DNA of 34,289 nt from Bacteroidia bacterium (GTDB taxonomy: Bacteria > Bacteroidota > Bacteroidia > B-17B0 > Aurantibacillaceae): positions 1-34,289 of the forward strand of contig JAEUTP010000028.1 of assembly GCA_016787705.1 (NCBI GenBank), in the 5' to 3' direction. The notes under the pieces are model-generated. The model was given only the letters and a program-made list of their open reading frames with translations, was not told the DNA's origin and did no database searches. The position numbers and the translations under genes were made by a program. The stretch's first letter is position 1; each line of letters begins with the position of its first letter. Below are positions 22,692 through 31,424 of this stretch, piece by piece.

Positions 22692-24629
22692 TTATTTTTT
22701 TCCATCATCCTTTTTAGGCAGGTCATCTTTTCCACCTTGTTCTTTTTTATTGCGGTCCATAATGCCATCTAATAATTGTAAGCCTAATAAGCCGTTAATA
22801 GGGCCGTTCTGGCCATCGCCGTTGCCGGTAATTAATACTTCCGGTATGATCTTAATTTTTTCTTTACCTATTTGTTCTGTTACTTTTAATTTGGTAAAGT
22901 TATCGCCACCCATTGCTTCAACCGATAATTTATATGATTCTGCATTTGATTTACCAATAGCTAAAATTTTCTCAGCTTCCGCTTTACCGGTTACGCTAAT
23001 TTGTTCGGCATTTGCGTTCGCTAACATTTTAATTTTTTCAGCTTCAGCATTAGCTGTTACTTTTGTTTTTTCCGCATCTGCATTCGCAATAATTTTTAAA
23101 CGGTCCGCTTCTGCAACTGATGAAATTTTTACACCGCTTGCTTCACCGGTTGCTTTTTTTACCGCTGCATCTGCAATACGTTCTGCAATTAATACACCCT
23201 GGTCGGCCTTCACAATTTCTTTTTGCATATCGGCCACCGCAGTTTCTTTCTCTAAGGTCTGACGGGTGATCTCTGCTTTTTTCTGCGTTTCAAAAGTAGT
23301 GTTCTGTTCTTCTGCAATTTTACGGTCGGTTAATGTTTTCATTAAACTTTCCGGTGGAACGATATCTCCAATTAATGTGTCAACCCCGTTTACGTTATAC
23401 TGGTCTAACACTTCGCTAATACGTTTTTTAGCGGCATCCTGTCTTTCTTTACGGGTAGTTAAAAAGGCAATTACATCGCTGTCCTGCGCTGAGTTTCTAA
23501 AATAGTTACCAATGGTTGGTTCTAAAACCTGGCCAACTAAATTCATCATATTACCAAAACGTGCAATTACTTTTGGCGCTTCAGTAGTTGGTATGTGAAT
23601 GATCTGGCTTACATCTAAATTAAAAGGGAAACCGTCTTTTGAACGCACGGTAATGGTTGATAAATGTTTATCTAACTGGTGCGCTTCGCTGCGTGCATTG
23701 GCCCAGTTCAATACCAGGTTAGTAGTTGGTACCAATTCAATACGCATAATAAAAGTATTAATAGGATACTTTCCCGGCCCTAATGGCTCGGCCCAAACAC
23801 CTTTTTCACCTTTGCTTACAATGTTACCGTGTTTAAATTCTGCACCGCTCAAATCTTTTCCTTCGCTGCCCACATAAGAAATAACAACACCTACCGAACC
23901 AATGGGGATCTCTGTCATTTTAATTTGCTCCACAACTGCAAACCACGGGTTTAAATAATACGAACCCGCTAAAATTACCTGCGGCTGTAAACCTTTGTTA
24001 CCACCATTCGCCAAAAAAGCATCGCTATCCTGAAAATTGTTATGACCATCTACATTTCTTCCGGCAATGCTGCCTTCTTCAATTTGCGAGCCGTCTAATG
24101 TAGTTACAACCCCTACCATGTTCTCGCTCACGGTAAACATATCCACTGTAAAAATTTCAAATAAAAAGGTGTTTATGCGGTAAGTACCCGCTGTAATGTA
24201 AGCACTCTGTCTGCCTTTGCGCCCGCCTTTATTTAAAAAAGCAACAGCGTCCTGAAAACCATCACACTCCACTTTACGCGCTAAAATGTGGCCGGTCTCT
24301 AATTCTTTACCATCTTTTGCAACTATTAAACCAATTTTACCCTGTGGAATAACCGTTAAAGGTTGCATGGTAATTTCGTATTGCCATATCCATTTCCAAA
24401 AATAAATACCCGGTGCTAATGTTTGTGCCTGAAAACCCGCTTCACCTTCTACAGCCACAATGCGGCCCGGAGGCAATTCTGATTTGCCAAAAAGTACAAA
24501 CTTTTTTGTTACCAAACCAATTTTGTCTTCCTGTACAAAAATGATCCCGAACAAACGAAAGATCAATTTGTAAAACACTAATAATAAAACAGGGATAAGC
24601 ACCCACCAATACTTTATAATGTAATCCAT
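22692..24629 (-). CDS. Flotillin-like SPFH/Band 7 membrane protein
   Basis: The 645-residue protein has an N-terminal membrane segment (WWVLIPVLLLVFYKLIFRLFGII, 8-30). It is followed by beta-rich modules of about 85 residues that repeat: GKIGLIVAKDGKELETGHIL, MVGVVTTLDGSQIEEGSIAG and SVGVVISYVGSEGKDLSGAE, each with a GTY/GSY/GKY strand near its end. An SPFH domain (about 300-430, with DGFPFNLDVSQIIHIPTTEAP) and a long coiled coil rich in AE(K/A) (about 440-570, e.g. ANADAEKTKVTANAEAEKIK) follow. The tail is Gly/Asp/Lys-rich. SPFH proteins oligomerise into membrane domains that recruit or protect other membrane proteins. It stands alone on its strand. Confidence 0.88.
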   Translation of the reverse strand: MDYIIKYWWVLIPVLLLVFYKLIFRLFGIIFVQEDKIGLVTKKFVLFGKSELPPGRIVAVEGEAGFQAQTLAPGIYFWKWIWQYEITMQPLTVIPQGKIGLIVAKDGKELETGHILARKVECDGFQDAVAFLNKGGRKGRQSAYITAGTYRINTFLFEIFTVDMFTVSENMVGVVTTLDGSQIEEGSIAGRNVDGHNNFQDSDAFLANGGNKGLQPQVILAGSYYLNPWFAVVEQIKMTEIPIGSVGVVISYVGSEGKDLSGAEFKHGNIVSKGEKGVWAEPLGPGKYPINTFIMRIELVPTTNLVLNWANARSEAHQLDKHLSTITVRSKDGFPFNLDVSQIIHIPTTEAPKVIARFGNMMNLVGQVLEPTIGNYFRNSAQDSDVIAFLTTRKERQDAAKKRISEVLDQYNVNGVDTLIGDIVPPESLMKTLTDRKIAEEQNTTFETQKKAEITRQTLEKETAVADMQKEIVKADQGVLIAERIADAAVKKATGEASGVKISSVAEADRLKIIANADAEKTKVTANAEAEKIKMLANANAEQISVTGKAEAEKILAIGKSNAESYKLSVEAMGGDNFTKLKVTEQIGKEKIKIIPEVLITGNGDGQNGPINGLLGLQLLDGIMDRNKKEQGGKDDLPKKDDGKK

Positions 24630-24802
24630 AACAATTTTTTTTAGTTAAGTAAATGTAACCGTAAGCTTTGTATTAGTTTTTTGATTTTATAAACATTTGT
24701 TAGTGCTTTTTAACATCGTAGCGTAAACAAACAGCATATTTCTTAGTAAATTAGTGTAAGCAAAGCAATTACTTTTGCTTATATTCTTTTGGATCAGATG
24801 AT

Positions 24803-26824
24803 ATGAAAAAAATCTTATTTATACTTCCGTTTTTTGCTTTCTCGTTTTCTGTTTTAGCGCAGGATGATGAAACGCCTACCACCTTTTGCAGAGATGATAT
24901 TGATAAAAAAGCAATGAAACTGTATTTAAAAGCCATTGATAAAAAAAAATATAAAAAGCCTGAACGTATTGCGTTTTTAATGGAATCGCTGCAAATAGAA
25001 CCCGATTTTGCAGAAGCTAATTTATTTATGGGTTTGGAAATGATCGTGCGCGCAAAATTGGAAAATCTTTCTTTCTCGCCCATGACGCCTTATTTTAAAA
25101 AAGCCATTGCTTCTTGTCCGCAAATACACAGCGAGCCATATTATTACATTGGTTTTGCTTATTATGAAGAAGCCAAGAACGATTCCGCAAAAAAATACCT
25201 CGATAAATTTATTGCCTTTAAAGATGAGGATGGTAAAAAATTTGCCAAAGATTATGACGCTGAAATGTACCAGGCAAAAATGATGGTAAAATCAATGAAG
25301 AAAGAAGATGCTTTAAAAAAAGGAGTGCCTTTTGATCCTAAAGTGGTAAAGGGAGTTTCTACCGAGCGGGATGAATACCTTGCTTATATTTCTCCTGATG
25401 ATAAGAATTGTTTTTTTGTACGTAAAGTTCCGGTAAACAGTAAAGATAAAGTTTACACCAGCGATAAAGAGCTTGAAATGTTTATGCGCGCTGTACGCGA
25501 CAATACCGGTAATTTTGATAAAGGCGAAGAAATGCCATATCCCTTTAATGATAATGGCGAAAACCAGGGTAGTTGCAGTATATCAATCGATAACAAACAT
25601 TTGTATTTTGCGATGGAGCGTGATGAGGGCGGCGCGCAAAAAAATACAGATATTTATGTAAGCGATAATATTAACGATGAGTGGAAACCTTACCGCAAAC
25701 TAAGCCCGGTGGTTAACCACCCTAAGTATTGGGATACACAACCCACTATTGCGGCAGACGGCGTTACGTTATACTTTGTAAGCGATAGGCCGGGCGGATA
25801 CGGCGGTACAGATATTTACGTTACCGTTAAAGATCAGAAAACCGGCATTTGGAGCACACCAAAAAATTTAGGCCCCAATGTAAACACAAAAGGCCACGAG
25901 CGTACACCTTTTATTCACAGTGATAGCGAAACATTATATTTTAGTAGCGACGGGCATTTTGGTTTTGGAGGCCTGGATATTTTTTATGTGCGTAAAGATG
26001 AAAAAGGTGAGTGGAAGGAACCTGAGAATATTGGCTCGCCCATTAACGGCAGTACCGATGACGTTGGTTTTTTTGTAAGTACCGATACAAAAAAAGGCTA
26101 CTTTTTTAGTTTTGATGAAGGCAAGGTAAGAGGCAAAGGTGTTGGCCGTTTTGATTTGTACAGTTTTGATCTTTACAAAGAGGCTCGGCCGCAGCAGGTA
26201 GCCTTTATTAAAGGCGATGTAAAAGATCATGTAGGTAACGAAATTACAGGCGCTATTGTAGAAATTAAAAATATTAAAACTGAAGCAAAATCATTTGCAG
26301 TAGTTGATAGTTCTACCGGGCAATTTATGGCCGCTGTAAATTTAAAACAGAAAGATGATATTTTAATTACGGTAAAAAAAGAAGAGCATGCCTTTACATC
26401 AAAAGTGGTAAGTGTAAAGGATCTTACGTTTGAAGCGCCACCTAAAGAAATAAAAATGGAATTATTTGAAGCCCTGCCTGGCAAATCATTTGTAATAAAC
26501 AACATCTTTTATGCAACCAACAGTGCAGAGTTAACTGCCGAAAGTAAAGTGGTGCTTAGATCATTTGCAGGTTATTTAAAAGAAAATCCGGGTATTAAAA
26601 TAGAAATACATGGACATACGGATAATGTTGGTAATCCAAAAGCAAACGAGGCTTTAAGTACCAATCGTGCTTTCTCAGTTAAAAGCACTTTAGAAGAAAT
26701 GGGTATTAGCGGTAATCGTATCAATGCAAAAGGATTTGGGCAGAACAAACCGGTTGCAGATAATAGTACTGAAGATGGAAGAGCGAAAAATCGTAGAACT
26801 GAGTTTATGATCTTGGAGAAGTAA
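24803..26824 (+). CDS. OmpA-family protein with TPR, PD40 propeller and CRD (PorE-like architecture)
   Basis: The 673-residue protein has a signal peptide (KKILFILPFFAFSFSVLAQ) with no lipobox. TPR-like helices follow (about 30-130), then a WD40-like/PD40 propeller (about 175-445, with LYFVSDRPGGYGGTDIYV and LYFSSDGHFGFGGLDIFYV). A carboxypeptidase-regulatory-like domain (about 455-545) and an OmpA/MotB peptidoglycan-binding domain (about 560-673, with IEIHGHTDNVGNPKAN and NRRTEFMIL) complete it. This order is that of PorE of the type IX secretion system, which ties the complex to peptidoglycan. PorE itself is a lipoprotein, so this is either a paralogue or a diverged version. It has its own 173-bp upstream region, divergent from the SPFH gene. 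Confidence 0.85.
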   Translation: MKKILFILPFFAFSFSVLAQDDETPTTFCRDDIDKKAMKLYLKAIDKKKYKKPERIAFLMESLQIEPDFAEANLFMGLEMIVRAKLENLSFSPMTPYFKKAIASCPQIHSEPYYYIGFAYYEEAKNDSAKKYLDKFIAFKDEDGKKFAKDYDAEMYQAKMMVKSMKKEDALKKGVPFDPKVVKGVSTERDEYLAYISPDDKNCFFVRKVPVNSKDKVYTSDKELEMFMRAVRDNTGNFDKGEEMPYPFNDNGENQGSCSISIDNKHLYFAMERDEGGAQKNTDIYVSDNINDEWKPYRKLSPVVNHPKYWDTQPTIAADGVTLYFVSDRPGGYGGTDIYVTVKDQKTGIWSTPKNLGPNVNTKGHERTPFIHSDSETLYFSSDGHFGFGGLDIFYVRKDEKGEWKEPENIGSPINGSTDDVGFFVSTDTKKGYFFSFDEGKVRGKGVGRFDLYSFDLYKEARPQQVAFIKGDVKDHVGNEITGAIVEIKNIKTEAKSFAVVDSSTGQFMAAVNLKQKDDILITVKKEEHAFTSKVVSVKDLTFEAPPKEIKMELFEALPGKSFVINNIFYATNSAELTAESKVVLRSFAGYLKENPGIKIEIHGHTDNVGNPKANEALSTNRAFSVKSTLEEMGISGNRINAKGFGQNKPVADNSTEDGRAKNRRTEFMILEK

Positions 26825-26828
26825 AGGC

Positions 26829-26884
26829 CTCACTAAAGCTGTCAATCCCCTTCTCCTTTGGAGAAGGGTTAGGGATGAGGCTGT
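26829..26884. repeat. REP-like palindrome, copy 1, probable convergent terminator
   Basis: CCCCTTCTCC TTT GGAGAAGGG (26847-26868) is a strong hairpin, enclosed by an outer GCCTCA...TGAGGC pair (26828 and 26876). It lies between two convergent genes whose stops are 60 bp apart. A close copy is at 28247-28284. Confidence 0.65.
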
Positions 26885-27844
26885 CTACCCAAACAACTTT
26901 TTCAATTTATCAAAAAAGCCTTCTTCTTTTTTAGGAACTTTTGTTTCTTTGGTTTTTTTATTACCGTCCAGCTCTTTTACACGTGAATTGTGTTCGCTAT
27001 CACTTTTATTTAGCTTTGCAGAAATAATGTTTAAGAAAGTGGCGCTTTTGGTAAGCTCCCATAACTTTTCATACGTTTCTGCAGGAAAAACATATTTAAG
27101 ATCGTTGACGATAATGTGATAGATCTGCAAATTCTCCGGAAAACGTTGCATTAAAGTATCTAAAGCGCCTGCTTCAAATGCTTCCAGCTTATTTTCTTTT
27201 AAGCAATTAATAATATATTGTGTATTGTTAAGTTCATTTATTTTTTTTGCCGAAGGTATTTGTTTTTGAACACCGGCGTAAATGTCATCCAGCACTCTTC
27301 TGTGTCGTAACGATGGTGGTAATATGTTTTCTACTCCGCAAAATTTGCAATGGTAATTTGTTTTTGAAGGATCTGTTTCTAAAGGGGCGCCGCAAGCCGC
27401 ACAACGCACAGCAACAAGAGCTGCCTTATTAGCGTCGCTTATTTTTTTATTAACGTATGTGTAAAAAACAATGTTGTTTATTTCATTAAACGATTCAAAA
27501 TGCAATTCCTTTTCACAATGTTCACAGGTGTGTTTTTTTGTGGTAATAAGATCTTCGGTTGGGTGTATACTTTGTTTGCAATCATAACAATTAAGAGTAG
27601 CAACAGCTTCCGTATTCGAATTGGCACTCATCAGGCCCAGTAATTTTTTATTTCCTGTTTCGCCTTTTATTAAATCCTTTACATCACAAAAATTGATGGC
27701 ATCCACCCAGGTATGTTTGCTTTTTTCTCCGCAATCGTCGCATTCGGGCCAACCCGTTGTATGCTGCATGGGAATAGTATTGCCACATCTTGCGCAGGCA
27801 ACGTTCAGGTTAAATTTATACCATTTATATTTAAAATCACCCAT
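26885..27844 (-). CDS. Multi-zinc-ribbon hypothetical protein
   Basis: The 319-residue protein has three pairs of CxxC motifs: C17-C20 with C35-C38, LNCYDC with HTCEHC (about 103-127), and VRCAACGAPL with YHCKFCGVEN (about 153-175). Each pair should hold one zinc in a rubredoxin-like ribbon. The C-terminal half (180-320) is helical (LRHRRVLDDIYAGVQKQIP), ending in a Lys-rich tail with GFFDKLKKLFG. There is no signal peptide or catalytic motif. I recognise no named family. The tail GFFDKLKKLFG resembles the end of DnaJ in this window (GFFERMKDYFE), which may be chance. Confidence 0.8.
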   Translation of the reverse strand: MGDFKYKWYKFNLNVACARCGNTIPMQHTTGWPECDDCGEKSKHTWVDAINFCDVKDLIKGETGNKKLLGLMSANSNTEAVATLNCYDCKQSIHPTEDLITTKKHTCEHCEKELHFESFNEINNIVFYTYVNKKISDANKAALVAVRCAACGAPLETDPSKTNYHCKFCGVENILPPSLRHRRVLDDIYAGVQKQIPSAKKINELNNTQYIINCLKENKLEAFEAGALDTLMQRFPENLQIYHIIVNDLKYVFPAETYEKLWELTKSATFLNIISAKLNKSDSEHNSRVKELDGNKKTKETKVPKKEEGFFDKLKKLFG

Positions 27845-28211
27845 GTAAAAATTTTATACACTAAATTACTAAAATCATCTTAAAACTAAATAAACATGCT
27901 TTTAATAAATTATTTTCAGGCGTTGCCTTTGGCACGGGCTGCTGCGGGCTCGGCTATCGCCTCGGCTTTTTGCCCTTTGGGGCCAAAAGAGCTAAACCCT
28001 TCGCATCCCTAACGCATACTTTAACCGGCAAAGGTTATAGCGCCATTGTTTAATTTTTTTTTATCGCTTAGTAAGCCATAAAAAGCAAGTGGGCTCTCCG
28101 TTATGCTTAGTATAAACTGCAGTCCAACCGTTAGTGAGGTTTCAATAATTTTTCAAAGGCCCAACATAGCGGTGTATACCTAAAAGAATAAATTGATTTT
28201 TTAAATTTTTT

Positions 28212-28240
28212 CTAATAAAAAAAGGGCCAAAGCCCTTTAA
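28212..28240 (-). terminator. Terminator of grpE-dnaJ
   Basis: AAAGGGC CAAA GCCCTTT (28221-28238) is a 7-bp hairpin. On the minus strand it is followed by a run of T (TTTTTTTATTAG), the classic rho-independent layout. It lies about 50 bp beyond the dnaJ stop. Confidence 0.8.
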
Positions 28241-28246
28241 TATTAA

Positions 28247-28284
28247 GTCCCCCTCTCCTTTGGAGAGAGGCTAGGGGTGAGGCT
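28247..28284. repeat. REP-like palindrome, copy 2
   Basis: CCCCTCTCC TTT GGAGAGAGG is followed by CTAGGGGTGAGGC, matching copy 1 (CCTTCTCCTTTGGAGAAGG ... TTAGGGATGAGGC). The hairpin bases changed in a compensated manner, so the stem is conserved. Confidence 0.6.
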
Positions 28285-28291
28285 TGTATGC

Positions 28292-29440
28292 CTACTCAAA
28301 ATAATCTTTCATTCTTTCAAAAAATCCTTTTTCTTTTTTATTTGGATTTGGTTGAAAGTTCTTCGATTTTTTAAAGCCTTCTAATATTTTCTTTTCTTCG
28401 GAGCTTAAGTTGGTTGGCGTATAAACACTTATCTCTACTAAAAGATCGCCTCTGCCGTAAGCATTAATATCAGGTAAACCTTTGCCTTTTAAGCGCAGTA
28501 CTTTGCCGCTTTGCGTGCCCGGATCTATTTTAATTTTTGCTTTAGCATCAATGGTTGGTATTTCAACACTGGTGCCCATGGCCGCATCCGGGAAACTAAT
28601 ATTTAAACTGTATATCAGATGATTTCCTTCACGTTTAAGATCTGCGTGATCTTCTTCTTCAATAACAATTAAAAGATCGCCATTAATGCCACCGCGTGGT
28701 GCAGCATTACCTTTGCCTTGCATACTTAACTGCATTCCTTCGGCAACACCGGCCGGAATGTTCATGGTAATAATTTCCTCTTCTCTTACAATGCCATCGC
28801 CATGGCAGGTATTACATTTATCTCTTACAATTCTTCCTTCGCCACTGCACACATTACAGGTGGTTTGCGTTTGCATGGCCCCTAAAATAGTTTGCTGTAC
28901 ACGTGTAACAACCCCCGAACCGTTACATTGTTTACAGGTATCGTATTGTCCGTTCTTTGCGCCACTGCCACTGCAGGTTTTACAACCTACATATTTATTT
29001 ACTTTAATTTTCTTTTCGGCACCGTTAGCAATTTCTTTTAAATTTAGTTTTACTTTAACCCGTAAATTGCTTCCTCGGTTCATTCTTCTGCCACCGCCGC
29101 GGTTTCCACCGCCGCCGCCAAAGCCAAATGCACCGCCAAAAATATCACCAAACTGGCTAAATATGTCGTCCATATTCATACCGCCACCACCGTAGCCACC
29201 GCCTCCTGAAGCGCCGCCAACACCCGCATGGCCAAACTGGTTATAGCGCTGGCGTTTTTCGTTATTGCTTAACACTTCGTAAGCTTCAGCAGCTTCTTTA
29301 AATTTTTCTTCAGCAGTTTTATCATCCGGGTTTTTATCCGGGTGATATTTAATTGCCAGCTTGCGGTAAGCTTTTTTTATTTCTTCGTCGCTTGCAGTTT
29401 TAGCAACACCTAATATTTCGTAATAATCTCTTTTGGCCAT
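28292..29440 (-). CDS. dnaJ: Chaperone DnaJ (Hsp40)
   Basis: The 382-residue protein has the full type I Hsp40 order. The J domain (4-68) carries HPD at 33-35, which stimulates the DnaK ATPase. A very Gly-rich G/F region (about 73-120) follows. The cysteine-rich zinc domain (about 153-225) has four CxxCxGxG repeats, CKTCSGSG, CKQCNGSG, CNVCSGEG and CNTCHGDG, which bind two zincs. The C-terminal substrate-binding domains end in GFFERMKDYFE. It delivers unfolded polypeptides to DnaK together with GrpE, encoded just upstream (116 bp apart). No heat-shock operator (CIRCE) was seen upstream of either gene. Confidence 0.98.
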   Translation of the reverse strand: MAKRDYYEILGVAKTASDEEIKKAYRKLAIKYHPDKNPDDKTAEEKFKEAAEAYEVLSNNEKRQRYNQFGHAGVGGASGGGGYGGGGMNMDDIFSQFGDIFGGAFGFGGGGGNRGGGRRMNRGSNLRVKVKLNLKEIANGAEKKIKVNKYVGCKTCSGSGAKNGQYDTCKQCNGSGVVTRVQQTILGAMQTQTTCNVCSGEGRIVRDKCNTCHGDGIVREEEIITMNIPAGVAEGMQLSMQGKGNAAPRGGINGDLLIVIEEEDHADLKREGNHLIYSLNISFPDAAMGTSVEIPTIDAKAKIKIDPGTQSGKVLRLKGKGLPDINAYGRGDLLVEISVYTPTNLSSEEKKILEGFKKSKNFQPNPNKKEKGFFERMKDYFE

Positions 29441-29470
29441 TTTTAGTTTTACTTACTTTATTTTGCCGCT

Positions 29471-29553
29471 AGGGCACTAAGTTCATAAAGAACCACTAAG
29501 AAAATAAAAGTTACTTAGTGCAACTTAGTGATATAAGGGTCTTAGTGGTTTAT
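29471..29553. repeat. CACTAAG-type inverted repeat element
   Basis: AACCACTAAGA (29491-29501) and TCTTAGTGGTT (29540-29550) are perfect reverse complements. Further GCACTAAG/CTTAGTG words lie within (29473, 29513, 29524). I recall CACTAAG/CTTAGTG palindromes as dispersed intergenic repeats in many bacteria. It lies between dnaJ and grpE and could be transcribed as part of the operon. Confidence 0.65.
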
Positions 29554-29556
29554 TTT

Positions 29557-30117
29557 TTATTGTGCTACTACAACTTTCGCAAATCTAATTACTTTATCTC
29601 CTAATTTATATCCTTTTTCAAGCTCATCAATAACTTTTCCTTTTTGATCATCGTTGGTTGCAGGAATATGAGTAATGGCTTCCATTGTATCGGGATTAAA
29701 AACCGCTCCAAGGCTATCAAAAGCCGTTAAGCCTTTATTTTGAATAGTGTTTTTTAATTTATTCGAAATAAGCAGCATGCCTTCTTTAATGGCGTTTACA
29801 TCTTCAACACCTTCGTTTGCCTTAATAGCCCTTTCAAGATCGTCTATTACCGGTAAAATGGCTTTAAACACATCTTCTGCAGCTGTTTTAATGATTTCAG
29901 ATTTTTCTTTTACGGTACGTTTACGGTAATTATCAAATTCAGAATATAAACGCAAATACCTGTCGTTCAATTCTTTTATTTTAGCTTCTGAATCGGTACT
30001 GGAGTTTACGGTAGTTTCGTCAGTTTTTTCAATATTTTCGGCCGTATTGGCAGATTCTGTATTGTTTTCAACATTCTCTATATTTTCCTCCGGTACGCTA
30101 TTTTCGTGGTTCTGCAT
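29557..30117 (-). CDS. grpE: Nucleotide exchange factor GrpE
   Basis: The 186-residue protein has an acidic, Asn/Glu-rich N-terminus (1-45) and a long coiled coil (IKELNDRYLRLYSEFDNYRKRTVKEKSEI, about 47-75) typical of the GrpE dimer. The beta-wing domain contains FNPDTMEAITHIPA and ends GYKLGDKVIRFAKVVVA. It releases ADP from DnaK. It is upstream of dnaJ on the same strand, the usual Bacteroidota order. Confidence 0.97.
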   Translation of the reverse strand: MQNHENSVPEENIENVENNTESANTAENIEKTDETTVNSSTDSEAKIKELNDRYLRLYSEFDNYRKRTVKEKSEIIKTAAEDVFKAILPVIDDLERAIKANEGVEDVNAIKEGMLLISNKLKNTIQNKGLTAFDSLGAVFNPDTMEAITHIPATNDDQKGKVIDELEKGYKLGDKVIRFAKVVVAQ

Positions 30118-30194
30118 GGTCTTTTATCAATTTAAAATAGTTTTCTACTAAGGTAAATCAATAATTTTGCCAGACTTTTTTAGAGGAATTTTTG

Positions 30195-31424
30195 TCAGTT
30201 CTTTGATACCAAAAATTCTACCCTTCGGTTTTGTTTATGATCGTTGTCAGAACAATCGGTATGGGCTTTACAAACTTTGCGTGGCGCCGATTTTCCTTTA
30301 GAAATTGTTTTGATACGGGTAACAGCAATACCTTTTTTTATAAAATAGTCTTTTATGCTTTTTGCCTGTTTTGTTGTTAGATCAAATGCGGCCTTATCGT
30401 TTGGTTTAGAATCTGTATGCGTTGTAAGCTCAACATACAGATCTTTGTTTTTTTGCAGCATGGTAAGGATAGGCTGAAGCTCATGTTCATCTTTAGGTAA
30501 AAGCCCAACGCCATTGGGGCCAAAGGTTAAATTTTTTGTAACGGTTATTTGTGTTATCGAGCCGTTAAGTACATTTTCTGCATTATCTTCTGTAAGCTTA
30601 TAACTAATGTTTGAAGGAATATAAAATACAAAGCCGTTAGATATAGTTTTTGCTTCTGATATCATTTGGCCTAAAGTATTGTAAACAGCCAGTGGATCAG
30701 AAATCACAATATCACTTTTATTATCTGTTTTTAAAATAAAATCCTGGTTTAATTTTACATCGTAAAACGAGAAGGCGCCGTTTACATTTGTAACAGTGGT
30801 AGCAAGAGAATCGTAATACGCATCAAATAAATATAATTTTCCGAATTTAAGGATCTCATCTTTATTACTTATATGAGCAATGGTTCCTTCAATATCTTTT
30901 TTGATCGGCAAAAAATTCTTTTTTTCATCCAGCATATCTTCCACCATTGTTATTTTTGGATTAATGGCAATTACAAAACCATTTTCATCTATCAATACAT
31001 CTGCCGGAAGCGAAGTGATACCATATTTTTTACATACGTCATCAGCAAAACCTTTTTGTGCAATACCATTAATAAAATTATCCAGAGTATCGTTCTGTAC
31101 ATCTTCTAACCAGGTTTTTTTATCATTTTGTACGGCAATTGCAACTAATTCAAAACCATCTATATTCTTATAAATAGCACTTTTATACCGCTTGGCTAAA
31201 CGGTTCCAGGCTTTATTCTTTACTTTTGATTGAGGTACTGTGGTACTCCAAAAATGCAATAAAATAGCGCTGTTAAGGTAAGGCATATTAAAACTTTGCA
31301 ATGAGTTTTGCTGGTTTAGAATAAAGCCCGGCGCTTTATCTCCCGGCTTTACAGTAAACGTATTATTTTGCGCAATAAAAACCGGGCATGCAAAAATAAA
31401 AATTATGCAAAAAAGTGGTCTCAC
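30195..31424 (-). CDS. Thioredoxin-fold/OmpA fusion protein lacking the CxxC site
   Basis: The 409-residue protein has a signal peptide (CIIFIFACPVFIAQ). A TlpA-like thioredoxin fold (about 25-175) follows, with FWSTTVPQSK (58-67) where TlpA has WxxCxxC, so the redox Cys pair is absent. The fold remains visible in YGITSLPADVLIDENGFVI (cis-Pro type). A short beta-rich CRD-like section (about 180-250, NVNGAFSFYDVKL) is next. The C-terminus (about 290-409) is an OmpA-like peptidoglycan-binding domain (ELTTHTDSKPNDKAA and NRRVEFLVSK). It overlaps the upstream TlpA gene by 4 bp (ATGA type), so both are coupled. I infer a structural or chaperone role at the peptidoglycan rather than a redox enzyme. 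Confidence 0.82.
   Translation of the reverse strand: MRPLFCIIFIFACPVFIAQNNTFTVKPGDKAPGFILNQQNSLQSFNMPYLNSAILLHFWSTTVPQSKVKNKAWNRLAKRYKSAIYKNIDGFELVAIAVQNDKKTWLEDVQNDTLDNFINGIAQKGFADDVCKKYGITSLPADVLIDENGFVIAINPKITMVEDMLDEKKNFLPIKKDIEGTIAHISNKDEILKFGKLYLFDAYYDSLATTVTNVNGAFSFYDVKLNQDFILKTDNKSDIVISDPLAVYNTLGQMISEAKTISNGFVFYIPSNISYKLTEDNAENVLNGSITQITVTKNLTFGPNGVGLLPKDEHELQPILTMLQKNKDLYVELTTHTDSKPNDKAAFDLTTKQAKSIKDYFIKKGIAVTRIKTISKGKSAPRKVCKAHTDCSDNDHKQNRRVEFLVSKN

Larger units (their letters stand above)
27845..28291. other. Intergenic region, about 450 bp
   Basis: No gene is visible. The stretch around 27919-28020 is GC-rich (GGCGTTGCCTTTGGCACGGGC, CGGCTATCGCCTCGG) with several short inverted repeats, like a worn intergenic repeat. 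The right part holds the terminator at 28212-28240 and a palindrome copy at 28247-28284. Confidence 0.5.

Noticed and set aside
28686..29195. 169-codon ORF antisense to dnaJ
   Set aside because: A Pro-rich shadow of the Gly-rich dnaJ region on the opposite strand.
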